Assembly: GCF_018130615.1 (NCBI RefSeq)
Contig: NZ_JAFCKB010000002.1
Coordinates: 124,001-188,000, forward strand
DNA: 64,000 bases
DNA from: Bradyrhizobium manausense
GTDB taxonomy: Bacteria > Pseudomonadota > Alphaproteobacteria > Rhizobiales > Xanthobacteraceae
Direction: 5' to 3'
The translations under genes were made by a program, and so were the position numbers. Below are positions 26,331-35,731 of the stretch, in pieces. The first letter of the stretch is position 1; the number at the start of each line of letters is the position of its first letter. Below the pieces are notes generated by a model, which was given only the letters and a program-made list of their open reading frames with translations, did not search any database and was not told the DNA's origin.

Positions 26331-26355
26331 AGGGCGCCGTTTCGGCGCCTTTTTC
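26331..26355 (+). terminator. Rho-independent terminator after the small membrane protein
   Basis: GGCGCCG (26333-26339) and CGGCGCC (26343-26349) with loop TTT are followed by TTTTTC. It lies 26 bp past the stop of the 78-residue gene. Confidence 0.85.
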
Positions 26356-26405
26356 TTTTGTCCGGGCTGCGGTAGATACGGCCACCAAACAAAGGGTGGA
26401 AACCG

Positions 26406-26702
26406 ATGATCACCGAGATCGCGCAAATCGACATCAAACCGGGCAGCGAGAAGGACTTTGAGGCCGCCGTCGCCAAGGCCAAGGCCGCCTTCGGCCGCTC
26501 CAAGGGCTTTCACGGGTTCGAACTGCACAAGTCGATCGAAAAGCCGCAGCGCTACCGGCTGATGGTGAAGTGGGCGACGCTGGAAAACCACACCGTCGAT
26601 TTTCGCGGTTCGGAGAATTTCACCGAATGGCGCGGCCTGGTTGGTCAGTATTTTGCCTCGCCCCCGGAGGTCGAGCACACCGAGACCGTGCTGACGACCT
26701 GA
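26406..26702 (+). CDS. Antibiotic biosynthesis monooxygenase-type (ABM) domain protein
   Basis: A 98-residue single-domain protein of the ABM/YgiN dimeric alpha+beta barrel class. The motif IAQIDIKPGSEKDFEAAV, then GFHGFELHKSIEKPQRYRLMVKWATLENHTVDF, is characteristic. Members are cofactor-free oxygenases, heme-degrading enzymes or simply small-molecule binders; nothing here distinguishes them. The ATG at 26406 follows a purine-rich AAGGGTGGAAACCG. It is convergent with the AI-2E-family transporter gene. Confidence 0.82.
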   Translation: MITEIAQIDIKPGSEKDFEAAVAKAKAAFGRSKGFHGFELHKSIEKPQRYRLMVKWATLENHTVDFRGSENFTEWRGLVGQYFASPPEVEHTETVLTT

Positions 26703-26717
26703 GGCGCCACACCTGCT

Positions 26718-27869
26718 TTATGCCGCCTCTGCGCGAGGCGCCTCATACGTCTTGAAATGGTCGATCATGACCTTGGCGATGGCGACGAGGGGCAGCGCCA
26801 GCGCGAGGCCCCAGATGCCGAAGACGACGCCGAGCAGGATCTGGAATGCGAACAGCGTGGCCGGCGGGATGTCCAGCGCCTGGCGCTGGAGGAGCGGCGT
26901 CAGCACGTAGCTCTCCATCGTATGCACGCCGAGGAACAGGATCAGCGCCGATAGCGCCGGGATCCAGCCCGAGGCGAGGCTCGCCAGCACCACGACGACA
27001 CCGGCGATGATGGCGCCGACGGTCGGGATGAAGGCGAGCAGGCCGGCCTGGATCCCGAGGATGAACGAGCCGGGGATGCCGATGACGGCAAGTCCGATCC
27101 AGGTCACGACGCCGACCGCGAGCATGACTATGATCTGCGCGATCAGCCAGCGCTCCAGCGTCTCGCCGATGCGATCGATGATGAGGGTCGCGCGGAGGCG
27201 ATGCTTCGCCGGCACGAGAAACAACAGCCCGTCGTGATAGACGCTGGGCTGCGCCGCAAAGGCCAGTCCCAGGAACAGCACGATAAAGATGTTGCCGACG
27301 GCGCTGATCGCGCCGAACAGCAGCTTGAAGGTCTGGCTGACGATCGCCCCGCCGCTGGAGGCAAGCGCGCCTGCGCCCGGCAGCTGGCCGTGGGCATTCG
27401 GGCTCGGCGCAGGCGCCGACGCCGTATCGGTCGAGGACGAGGGGCCGGCGGAGCCGGTACTGCCGATGTCGAAAAAGCTAGTGTCGATGCCGTGGGTCTC
27501 GAGGAAGGACCTGACATGCGAGATCTGCGACTTGATGGTGTTGCTGAGCACCGAGGCCTGCTCGGCAATGGTCGCGCCACCGAGATAGGCAACACCTGCA
27601 AGCAACGCCGCAAGCACGCTGCAAACGATCGCAAGCCGCACCGCATGCGGCAGGTGCACGCGGCGCCCGAGCGCATTGGTCAGCGCGTTGAGGCCGACGC
27701 CGAGCAGCATGCCGGTGAAGATCAGGAGCAGGGTGGCGGCAAAGTACCAGGTGAAGACCAGCGCCGCGGTGAACAGGACGACCCCCATGCCGCCGACGCC
27801 AATGGCCCAAGCCATGTCCCGCGCCTGATCGGAGCGGGTTTTGGACTGTTCATCTCTGGGGACGGTCAC
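26718..27869 (-). CDS. AI-2E family (PerM/TqsA-like) transporter
   Basis: A 383-residue polytopic membrane protein with the TqsA/PerM topology: about eight membrane segments, a soluble periplasmic/cytosolic middle, and the C-terminal signature (PTVGAIIAGVVVVLASLASG, LQRQALDIPPATLFAFQILLG). I start it at the GTG 27867-27869, which follows AAAGGA; the longer frame to 27917 is not supported. A low-complexity Ser/Pro/Gly/Ala-rich insert (starting at GSTGSAGPSSS and ending at ALASSGG) lies in the soluble loop and is unusual for the family. The export substrate is unknown. It is divergent from the PuuD-like gene. Confidence 0.88.
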   Translation of the reverse strand: MTVPRDEQSKTRSDQARDMAWAIGVGGMGVVLFTAALVFTWYFAATLLLIFTGMLLGVGLNALTNALGRRVHLPHAVRLAIVCSVLAALLAGVAYLGGATIAEQASVLSNTIKSQISHVRSFLETHGIDTSFFDIGSTGSAGPSSSTDTASAPAPSPNAHGQLPGAGALASSGGAIVSQTFKLLFGAISAVGNIFIVLFLGLAFAAQPSVYHDGLLFLVPAKHRLRATLIIDRIGETLERWLIAQIIVMLAVGVVTWIGLAVIGIPGSFILGIQAGLLAFIPTVGAIIAGVVVVLASLASGWIPALSALILFLGVHTMESYVLTPLLQRQALDIPPATLFAFQILLGVVFGIWGLALALPLVAIAKVMIDHFKTYEAPRAEAA

Positions 27870-28105
27870 ATCATGTCCTTTCGGCACCGGCAGCAGCACT
27901 CTTTCGTGAAATCCCACCGGGGATCAAGCCGGGGCCGTGCGCCGGATCGAAGCGGGCCTCGCGGCCAATACCGGGGGGATGGGAGGGCGCCTTGGGGCGC
28001 ATTTGCGCAAAAATAGCATTGCCGTCCCGCAATCCCCTCGGTTGAATTTGTTCCATCCGAGGGGCATGTTTGGAGAATCTTCTTACGGGGAGGTCGGAAC
28101 GGGAG

Positions 28106-28879
28106 ATGAGAAAGCCGGTCGTCGGCGTGATTGGGAATGCCCATCGCGTCGAGAATCGATTTCAGGTCCAGATGGTCGGCGAGCGCAATTTGCGCGCCGT
28201 GGCTGAGGTCTCCGGCGGCTTGCCGGTGATGTTTGCGGGCTCGCCCGACATCACCGATATCGCCGCACTGCTCGATACCGTCGACGGCATCGTGCTCACG
28301 GGGGCCCGCGCGAACGTGCATCCGACCCGCTTCAACGTCGATCCCTGCGAGAAGCACGAGCCCTATGACATCCACCGCGACGAGGTCGCGCTGGCGCTCT
28401 CGGTCGCTTGTGTCTCGCGTGGCATTCCGTTGTTCGGCATCTGCCGGGGCTTGCAGGAGATGAACGTCGCCTTCGGCGGCTCGCTGCATCCCGAGATCCG
28501 CGAAATTCCAGGCCGCATGAACCACCGCATGCCGCGGCTCGAGAATGGCGAGATCCATCCTGATCCCACGGTCGTGTTCGCCGACCGTCATGACGTCGAC
28601 CTCACGCCGGGGGGCGCGTTCGCAAAGCTGCTCGGCTGCGAGAAGATCCGGGTCAATTCGCTGCACGGGCAGGGCATCCTCGATCCGGGCAAGCGCGTGC
28701 TGATCGAAGGCGTGGCCGAGGACGGCACCATCGAGGCGATCCGCATCGCGGAGGCCTCGACCTTCGCGCTCGGCGTGCAATGGCACGCCGAATACGACCC
28801 GCAGCGCAATCCGATCAATCGCAAGCTGTTCGAGGCGTTCGGCGAGGCGATGGTGGCGAAGCAGAGGGCGGCGGCGTAG
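28106..28879 (+). CDS. Gamma-glutamyl-GABA hydrolase-like class I amidotransferase (PuuD type)
   Basis: A 257-residue class I glutamine-amidotransferase-like hydrolase of the PuuD family, which in E. coli cleaves gamma-glutamyl-GABA in putrescine degradation. The nucleophile elbow is FGICRGLQEMN and the catalytic His is in GVQWHAEYD, with the downstream acid in the same stretch. The GIVLTGARANVHPTRF loop is family-typical. The ATG at 28106 is chosen with GGAGG 12 bp upstream. Whether it acts on gamma-glutamyl-GABA itself or another gamma-glutamyl amide cannot be decided; no puuABC-type neighbours are seen. It is followed by a repeat-containing spacer. Confidence 0.87.
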   Translation: MRKPVVGVIGNAHRVENRFQVQMVGERNLRAVAEVSGGLPVMFAGSPDITDIAALLDTVDGIVLTGARANVHPTRFNVDPCEKHEPYDIHRDEVALALSVACVSRGIPLFGICRGLQEMNVAFGGSLHPEIREIPGRMNHRMPRLENGEIHPDPTVVFADRHDVDLTPGGAFAKLLGCEKIRVNSLHGQGILDPGKRVLIEGVAEDGTIEAIRIAEASTFALGVQWHAEYDPQRNPINRKLFEAFGEAMVAKQRAAA

Positions 28880-28944
28880 CGCGGCTGCGTGGCGAGTTCG
28901 GGGTAAGCCTCTCGCCACATCGCCATTGCGCGTCAACGGGTCCG

Positions 28945-29030
28945 CGCGAAGCGCGGCCCGATGATAGGCTCCGCGAAGCAATCCAGAATCCGTTCGCGCG
29001 AAGACTCTGGAAGGAATGACGGCGGACGTT
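28945..29030. repeat. Degenerate palindromic intergenic repeat
   Basis: AATCCAGAATC and GACTCTGGAA form imperfect inverted arms, flanked on the left by CGCGCGAAGCGCG and on the right by GGAATGACGGCGG. It sits between the PuuD-like gene and nfeD and resembles the other ATCCAG-containing repeats in the window. Confidence 0.5.
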
Positions 29031-29155
29031 GTCCGCGACATGAGTGCCGCAGTTCGACCCCGTCCATTGCATCGCACAATGCAATTGCGGGCGACGCACC
29101 TCCGCATTGAGGTTTGCGTGACGGCCACCATATCTTCGGCAAGGGAGCCCTTGCC

Positions 29156-30529
29156 GTGCAGATCATGAAGGCGGCCCTCGTTGCGGCGATCGGCATCGTC
29201 GCTTGTCTTGCCTGTCTCCGTCCCGGCTCTGCGGAGGATCATCGCCGTCTTGCACTCACCGTCACGATCGATGGCGCCATTGACCCGGCGTCGGCGAGCT
29301 ATGTGAAGGAGGCGCTGGTCAAGGCGAGCGAACGACGCGCCGAGATCGTGGTCCTTCGGATGAATACGCCCGGCGGCCTGAATTCCAGCATGCGCGAGAT
29401 CATCGCGGATGTGCTCGGCTCCTCCGTGCCTGTCGCCGGCTACGTCGCGCCGGCCGGCGCCCATGCGGCAAGCGCCGGGACCTATATCCTCTATGCGACC
29501 CACATCGCGGCGATGGCGCCGGGCACCAATATCGGTGCCGCGACGCCGGTGCAGATTGGCGGACCGCTTCCGGGCCTGCCCGGCGGCGCGCCGGACAAGG
29601 ACAGCAAGGACAAGAAGGACGAGCCGAAGGACGCGATGACGGCGAAGGTGACAAACGATGCCGTCGCCTTCATCCGTAGCCTCGCCGAACTGCGCGGCCG
29701 CAATGCCGATTGGGCCGAGAAGGCGGTCCGCGAAGCGGCCACGCTGTCCGCCAATGGCGCGTTGCAGGCGCATGCCGTCGACCTCGTCGCGCGCGATGAG
29801 GCCGACCTGCTCAGGCAGATCGACGGTCGCGTGGTCGAGCTCGGCGACGGCACGACGCAGCGTCTGGCCACGCAGGACGCCATCATCGAAGCCGTCGATC
29901 CCGGCTGGATTTCCCGATTCCTGGCGGTCATCACCGATCCCAACGTCGCGTTCATCCTCCTGATGGTCGGAATCTACGGCCTCATCTTCGAGTTCATGTC
30001 CCCCGGCGCCGTTGCTCCGGGCGTGGTCGGGACGATCTGCCTGCTGCTCGGCCTCTACGCCCTCAACATGCTGCCGATCAATTATGCCGGCCTCGGCCTG
30101 ATGCTGGTCGGCATTGCGCTCCTCGCGATCGAGGCATTCAATCCGACCGTCGTGATCGGGCTTGGAGGCGTCGTCGCCTTTGTGCTGGGCGCCATCATGC
30201 TGGTCAGGATCGAATCGCCCGGCTACCGGCTGTCGTGGTCGGTCATCGCCATCGTCGCGGCGATCTTCACGGGGTTCGTTCTGGTTGTGCTCGGTGCGCT
30301 TCGGCGCGCCCGCCGCGGTTCGCCACGGGTCGGGGCGCAAGCCATGCGCGGCCTGATCGCCGAGGTGCTCGACTGGAACGAGAACGAGGGGCACGTGTTC
30401 ACGCATGGCGAACGCTGGCAAGCGCGCGGCGCTGATACCTTCAAGCCCGGAGAGAGGGTCGAGGTCGCCAATATCGTCGACTTGACCCTGGTGGTTCGGC
30501 GGCCGAGCGGCGAGGGAGGTCACGTCTGA
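29156..30529 (+). CDS. NfeD family membrane serine protease homologue
   Basis: A 457-residue nodulation-efficiency D family protein. An N-terminal signal peptide (KAALVAAIGIVACLACL) is followed by a ClpP-class serine-protease domain: the serine lies in HAASAGTYILY and the lysine partner in AMTAKVTNDAV, spanning about residues 25-260. Four to five membrane helices follow, then a C-terminal OB-fold NfeD domain (about the last 70 residues, GLIAEVLDWNENEGHVFTHG). The GTG at 29156 has AGGGAG at 8 bp spacing; an ATG at 29165 is the alternative. The stop overlaps the slipin start by one base (TGATG), the usual nfeD-slipin pairing in which the protease cleaves the slipin. Confidence 0.93.
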   Translation: MQIMKAALVAAIGIVACLACLRPGSAEDHRRLALTVTIDGAIDPASASYVKEALVKASERRAEIVVLRMNTPGGLNSSMREIIADVLGSSVPVAGYVAPAGAHAASAGTYILYATHIAAMAPGTNIGAATPVQIGGPLPGLPGGAPDKDSKDKKDEPKDAMTAKVTNDAVAFIRSLAELRGRNADWAEKAVREAATLSANGALQAHAVDLVARDEADLLRQIDGRVVELGDGTTQRLATQDAIIEAVDPGWISRFLAVITDPNVAFILLMVGIYGLIFEFMSPGAVAPGVVGTICLLLGLYALNMLPINYAGLGLMLVGIALLAIEAFNPTVVIGLGGVVAFVLGAIMLVRIESPGYRLSWSVIAIVAAIFTGFVLVVLGALRRARRGSPRVGAQAMRGLIAEVLDWNENEGHVFTHGERWQARGADTFKPGERVEVANIVDLTLVVRRPSGEGGHV

Positions 30530-31287
30530 TGTTCGAATATTCGCTTTATGCAGTGCTTGCGCTGATCGTCGTCCTGTTTCTCACCCAGGCGGTTCGCATC
30601 CTCAGGGAATACGAGCGCGGCGTTATCTTCACGCTCGGCCGCTTCACTGGGGTGAAGGGGCCGGGCCTCGTCATCCTCATTCCGGTCGTGCAGCAGCTCG
30701 TCAAGGTCGACCTCAGGGTGATGGTGCAGGTGGTACCGCCCCAGGACGTGATTTCGCGCGACAACGTCTCGGTCAAGGTCAACGCCGTTCTCTACTTCCG
30801 CATCGTCGATCCCGAGCGCGCCATCATCAAGGTCGGCGACTACATGGCCGCGACCAGTCAGCTCGCCCAGACCACGCTGCGCTCGGTACTTGGCAAGCAC
30901 GAGCTCGACGAGATGCTCGCCGAACGCGACAGGTTGAACGCCGACATCCAGGAAATCCTCGACAAGCAGACCGACGTCTGGGGCATCAAGGTGACCGGAA
31001 TCGAGATCAAGGACATCGATATTAACGAAACAATGGTGCGCGCGATCGCCAAGCAGGCCGAAGCAGAACGGTTGCGGCGCGCCAAGGTGATCAACGCGAT
31101 GGGCGAACAACAGGCCGCCGAAAAGCTGGTCGAGGCCGGCCGGATTCTCGCGCAGGAGCCGCAGGCGATGCAGCTGCGCTACTTCGCGGCTCTGCACGAC
31201 ATCGCCGGCGAGCGGTCGTCGACCATCGTGTTTCCGTTGCCGACGGGGTTGCTCGACCATTTGATATCGCGGCGCGAGACGAATTGA
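30529..31287 (+). CDS. Slipin (stomatin/prohibitin, SPFH domain) protein
   Basis: A 252-residue stomatin-like protein with one N-terminal membrane helix (YSLYAVLALIVVLFLTQAVRI), the SPFH domain (REYERGVIFTLGRFTGVKGPGLVILIP, RVMVQVVPPQDVISRDNV, TLRSVLGKHELDEML) and a C-terminal helical region (EAERLRRAKVI). Slipins organise membrane microdomains and are substrates of the adjacent NfeD protease. It is translationally coupled to nfeD. A bidirectional hairpin lies 171 bp downstream. Confidence 0.93.
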   Translation: MFEYSLYAVLALIVVLFLTQAVRILREYERGVIFTLGRFTGVKGPGLVILIPVVQQLVKVDLRVMVQVVPPQDVISRDNVSVKVNAVLYFRIVDPERAIIKVGDYMAATSQLAQTTLRSVLGKHELDEMLAERDRLNADIQEILDKQTDVWGIKVTGIEIKDIDINETMVRAIAKQAEAERLRRAKVINAMGEQQAAEKLVEAGRILAQEPQAMQLRYFAALHDIAGERSSTIVFPLPTGLLDHLISRRETN

Positions 31288-31458
31288 GCGTGGATTGACG
31301 CAGGACTGCTACGAACGCGCTCGCAATATCTCGGATCGAATAAACCAATCGGCAACGATTGCTGCGCGCCGATTTTCGCGATTCCGATTCGTTCTTTGAG
31401 AACGAAATGGAGTCAGATGCAGAACGAAAGTTGACGGCTTTCAGCGTTCGCCCAAACG

Positions 31459-31489
31459 AAAAGGCGCCCCTCGCGGGGCGCCTTTTGCT
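31459..31489. terminator. Bidirectional terminator between slipin and glnA
   Basis: A 12-bp perfect stem, AAAAGGCGCCCC (31459-31470) and GGGGCGCCTTTT (31475-31486), with a TCGC loop. Its A/T-flanked symmetry lets it end both the plus-strand slipin gene and the minus-strand glnA gene, whose stop codon is 22 bp away. Confidence 0.9.
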
Positions 31490-31510
31490 TGTCGCGATCG
31501 CTCGGGCCGT

Positions 31511-32920
31511 TTAGCCCGAATAGTACATTTCGAACTCGACCGGATGCGGGGTCATCTCGAAACGGGCGACTTCGGTCATCTTCAGCTCGATGTAGGCGTC
31601 GATGAAGTCGTCGTCGAACACGCCGCCGTTCTTGAGGAAGCCGCGGTCCTTGTCAAGGTTTTCGAGCGCCTCGCGGAGCGAGCCGCACACCGTCGGGATC
31701 TGCTTCAGCTCTTCCTTCGGCAGGTCGTAGAGGTCCTTGTCCATCGCCGGACCCGGATCGATCTTGTTCTTGATGCCGTCGAGGCCGGCCATCAGCATCG
31801 CGGCGAAGCCGAGATAGGGATTGGCCATCGGATCCGGGAAGCGCACTTCGACACGCTTGGCCTTCGGCGAAGCGGTGTAGGGGATGCGGCAGGAAGCCGA
31901 GCGGTTGCGCGCGGAGTAGGCGAGCAGCACGGGAGCCTCATAGCCGGGGACCAGACGCTTGTAGGAGTTGGTCGACGGGTTGGTGAAGGCGTTGATCGCC
32001 TTGGCGTGCTTGATGATGCCGCCGATGTAGTGAAGGCAGGTCTCCGACAGGTCGGCATATTTGTTGCCGGCGAACACCGGCTTGCCGTCCTTCCAGATCG
32101 ACTGGTGCACGTGCATGCCCGAGCCGTTGTCGCCAAAGATGGGCTTCGGCATGAAGGTGGCGGTTTTGCCGTAGATGTGCGCGACCTGGTGGATGCAGTA
32201 CTTGTAGATCTGCATGTGGTCGGCCATCAGCGTCAGCGTGTCGAACTTCATGCCGAGCTCGTGCTGGGCGGAAGCGACTTCATGGTGATGCTTCTCGACC
32301 TTGACGCCCATCTTGGCCATGGCGCCCAGCATTTCCGAGCGCATGTCCTGCACCGAGTCCTGCGGCGGAACGGGGAAGTAGCCGCCCTTGGTGCGGATGC
32401 GGTGGCCGAGATTGCCGCCTTCATATTCGGTGTCGGAATTGGTCGGCAGTTCCGAGGAGTCGAGCCGGAAACCGGTCTTGTAGGGTTCGGCCGAATAGCG
32501 CACGTCGTCGAACACGAAGAACTCGGCTTCGGGACCGACGAACACGCTGTCGCCCACACCCATCGACTTCACCATGGCCTCGGCCTTCTTGGCGATGCCG
32601 CGGGGGTCGCGGTTATAGGGCTCGCCGGTGGTCGGCTCGAGCACGTCGCAGGTGATGACCATCGTGGTTTCTGCGAAGAACGGATCGATCGTCGCGGTCA
32701 CCGGATCAGGCATCAGGCACATGTCGGATTCGTTGATCGCTTTCCAGCCGGCGATCGAGGAGCCGTCGAACATCGTTCCTTCGGCGAAAATGTCCTCATC
32801 GATCATGCTGACGTCGAACGTCACGTGCTGCCACTTGCCGCGCGGATCGGTGAAGCGCAGATCGACGTATTTGACGTCGTTGTCCTTGATCGATTTCAGG
32901 ACGTCTTTGGCGGTCTTCAT
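31511..32920 (-). CDS. glnA: Glutamine synthetase type I (GSI)
   Basis: A 469-residue GSI that assimilates ammonia: glutamate + NH3 + ATP to glutamine. The catalytic motifs are present, such as [36 protein letters not shown] and [17 protein letters not shown]. The adenylylation Tyr lies in [11 protein letters not shown] near residue 398. It starts at the ATG 32920 after AAAAGGGG and follows glnB on the same strand with a 150-bp gap, so the two form glnB-glnA, known in B. japonicum to be NtrC-responsive. The bidirectional terminator at 31459 closes the unit. Confidence 0.97.
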   Translation of the reverse strand: MKTAKDVLKSIKDNDVKYVDLRFTDPRGKWQHVTFDVSMIDEDIFAEGTMFDGSSIAGWKAINESDMCLMPDPVTATIDPFFAETTMVITCDVLEPTTGEPYNRDPRGIAKKAEAMVKSMGVGDSVFVGPEAEFFVFDDVRYSAEPYKTGFRLDSSELPTNSDTEYEGGNLGHRIRTKGGYFPVPPQDSVQDMRSEMLGAMAKMGVKVEKHHHEVASAQHELGMKFDTLTLMADHMQIYKYCIHQVAHIYGKTATFMPKPIFGDNGSGMHVHQSIWKDGKPVFAGNKYADLSETCLHYIGGIIKHAKAINAFTNPSTNSYKRLVPGYEAPVLLAYSARNRSASCRIPYTASPKAKRVEVRFPDPMANPYLGFAAMLMAGLDGIKNKIDPGPAMDKDLYDLPKEELKQIPTVCGSLREALENLDKDRGFLKNGGVFDDDFIDAYIELKMTEVARFEMTPHPVEFEMYYSG

Positions 32921-33070
32921 GCATACCCCTTTTGGCTCTGCGGGTCGGTTTCCAGATGAGCAGATTCGTTCTCGCTTTCGGCGAGTTGGTGCAACCGCAC
33001 AAACGAAATCAGGCCGCCGAAGCAGCCTTTTTTCTTTCAGAGTGTCGCAAAATTCGGGATAGCACCCGGC

Positions 33071-33787
<717 letters not shown>

Positions 33788-35287
33788 ATGGAAGTTCTAA
33801 CCACCGCCGAGATGCAGCGGGCTGATCAACTCAGCATCACGGCCGGCACGCCCGGCTTCAAGCTGATGCTGAGCGCCGGCCAGGCGGTTGCCGAAGCCGC
33901 CAACGCGCTGGTGGAGGAGGGCCCGATCTTGATCGTGGCCGGTCCCGGCAACAATGGTGGCGACGGTTTTGTCGCAGCCGCCGAACTCGCCGCCCAGGGC
34001 CGCGATGTCTCGGTGATTCTGATGTGCGAGCGCGACCAGCTCCAGGGTGATGCGGCCTCGGCTGCGCGCGGTTGGAAGCACCCGGTGCTGCCGTTCAATC
34101 CGCAGGCGATCGGAAGGCCGGCGTTGATCATCGATGCGCTGTTCGGCGCAGGTCTTAGCCGTCCCGTCGACGGCGAGGCGCGCGCGATGATCGAGGCGAT
34201 CAACGCCAACGGCGCGATGGTTCTGGCCGTCGATTTGCCGAGCGGCATCAACGGCACCGGCGCGGCCGTGATGGGGGTGGCGGTGAACGCCACCGAGACC
34301 GTCACTTTCTTCCGCAAGAAGCCCGCGCATTTGCTGCTGCCGGGCCGCATGCATTGCGGCCGCGTGCGTGTTGCCGACATCGGTATCGACGCACAGGTGC
34401 TCGACGAGATCGCGCCACAGACTTTCGAAAACGATCCGGATTTCTGGGGCGCTGCTTTCCCGGTGCCGCGCATCGACGGCCATAAATACGCGCGCGGCCA
34501 CGTGCTGGCGGTGTCCGGTGATGCGGCTGCGACCGGTGCGGCGCGTCTCGCCGCCCGCGGCGCCTTGCGCGCCGGGGCGGGCCTCGTGACGCTCGCGACC
34601 CCGCGCGATGCGCTCGTCATCAACGCAAGTGCGCTGACGGCGGTGATGGTTCGTCCCGTCGACACCGTGGTCGAGTTCGGCGAGTTGCTCGGCGACAAGC
34701 GCTACAATACCTGCATGATCGGTCCCGGTGCCGGCATCGGCGAGCGCACCTGCGATATGGTTCACACCGCGATCTCGGCGCAGCGCCATGTCGTGCTCGA
34801 CGCCGATGCACTGACGAGCTTCGCCGCAAATCCCGAGCGGCTGTTTGAGTCGATCAAGTCTTCGCCTGATGCGCGGGTCGTGCTGACGCCGCATGAGGGC
34901 GAGTTTCCGCGCCTGTTCTCCGACCTCAGCAACAAGACTCCGGGCCGCTCCAAGCTCGAGCGCGTGCGCGCTGCCGCCGAGCGTTCAGGTGCAATCGTGC
35001 TCTTGAAGGGCCCCGATACCACGATTGCCGCGCCCGATGGTCGCGCCACCATTGCCGCCAACGCGCCGCCCTGGCTTGCCACGGCAGGCGCCGGCGACGT
35101 GCTCGCCGGCATTATCGCGGGTCTTTTGGCGCAGGATGTGCCGGCGTTCGAAGCCGCCAGCATCGGCGTCTGGATGCATGGCGAGGCGGCCAGCGAAGCG
35201 GGGCCGGGGCTGATCGCCGAAGATCTCACCGAGACGCTGCCGGCGGTGCACCGGCGCATCTATAACGCGCTCGGGATCGAGTACTGA
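33788..35287 (+). CDS. Bifunctional NAD(P)HX epimerase/dehydratase
   Basis: A 499-residue two-domain repair enzyme. Residues about 1-215 are the NAD(P)HX epimerase (YjeF_N: VAGPGNNGGDGFVAA, DALFGAGLSRPV, DLPSGINGTGA); residues about 225-499 are the ADP/ATP-dependent dehydratase of the ribokinase-like fold (HKYARGHVLAVSG, MIGPGAGIG, LLKGPDTTIA, LATAGAGDVLAGIIAG). It restores hydrated NAD(P)H. The ATG at 33788 follows AGGGAAG; the frame back to 33653 lies in the AT-rich control region. It overlaps the acetyltransferase gene by one base (TGATG) and is divergent from glnB. Confidence 0.93.
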   Translation: MEVLTTAEMQRADQLSITAGTPGFKLMLSAGQAVAEAANALVEEGPILIVAGPGNNGGDGFVAAAELAAQGRDVSVILMCERDQLQGDAASAARGWKHPVLPFNPQAIGRPALIIDALFGAGLSRPVDGEARAMIEAINANGAMVLAVDLPSGINGTGAAVMGVAVNATETVTFFRKKPAHLLLPGRMHCGRVRVADIGIDAQVLDEIAPQTFENDPDFWGAAFPVPRIDGHKYARGHVLAVSGDAAATGAARLAARGALRAGAGLVTLATPRDALVINASALTAVMVRPVDTVVEFGELLGDKRYNTCMIGPGAGIGERTCDMVHTAISAQRHVVLDADALTSFAANPERLFESIKSSPDARVVLTPHEGEFPRLFSDLSNKTPGRSKLERVRAAAERSGAIVLLKGPDTTIAAPDGRATIAANAPPWLATAGAGDVLAGIIAGLLAQDVPAFEAASIGVWMHGEAASEAGPGLIAEDLTETLPAVHRRIYNALGIEY

Positions 35288-35730
35288 TGCTCACGCCGCT
35301 CGCGCTCACCGACATGGGCGCCGCAGCGCAGGTTCATCGGATCGCCTTCGATCGTGCGATGCCGTCGCTCGCCGGACTGCATACGCCGGACGAGGATCAC
35401 TGGTTCTACCGCGAACGCATCTTTCCGACCTGCCGCGTCTGGGGACGCTTCGACGGCGATGAGCTCTGCGGAATCGTCGCCTTCCGCGAGGGTTGGATCG
35501 AGCAGCTCTACGTCCGACCCGCCGCGCAGGGCCGCGGCATCGGCACCGAACTTCTCAACGTCGCCAAAGACAACAGCGAGCAGCTCGAGCTCTGGACCTT
35601 CCAGCGCAACACGCCGGCGCGGCACTTCTACGAAGCGCGCGGGTTCAGGCTGGTCGAGGGGACCGACGGGGCGCGGAACGAGGAGAAGGAGCCCGACGCT
35701 CGGTACGTTTGGACACGAGCGGGTCGTTAG
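35287..35730 (+). CDS. GNAT family N-acetyltransferase
   Basis: A 147-residue GNAT-fold protein. The acetyl-CoA-binding segment is IEQLYVRPAAQGRGIGTELLNVA (motif A, with QGRGIG), followed by the C-terminal TFQRNTPARHFYEARGFRLVEGTDG, typical of the RimI/PhnO-like small GNATs. Its ATG overlaps the stop of the NAD(P)HX-repair gene, so it is translationally coupled. The target amine is unknown. Its stop lies one base before that of the convergent multicopper-oxidase-like gene. Confidence 0.85.
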   Translation: MLTPLALTDMGAAAQVHRIAFDRAMPSLAGLHTPDEDHWFYRERIFPTCRVWGRFDGDELCGIVAFREGWIEQLYVRPAAQGRGIGTELLNVAKDNSEQLELWTFQRNTPARHFYEARGFRLVEGTDGARNEEKEPDARYVWTRAGR

Positions 35731-35731
35731 A

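Noticed and set aside
27866-30523. 885-residue minus-strand frame over the PuuD and NfeD genes
   Set aside because: Shadow of two well-identified plus-strand genes; composition is typical of antisense GC-rich frames.
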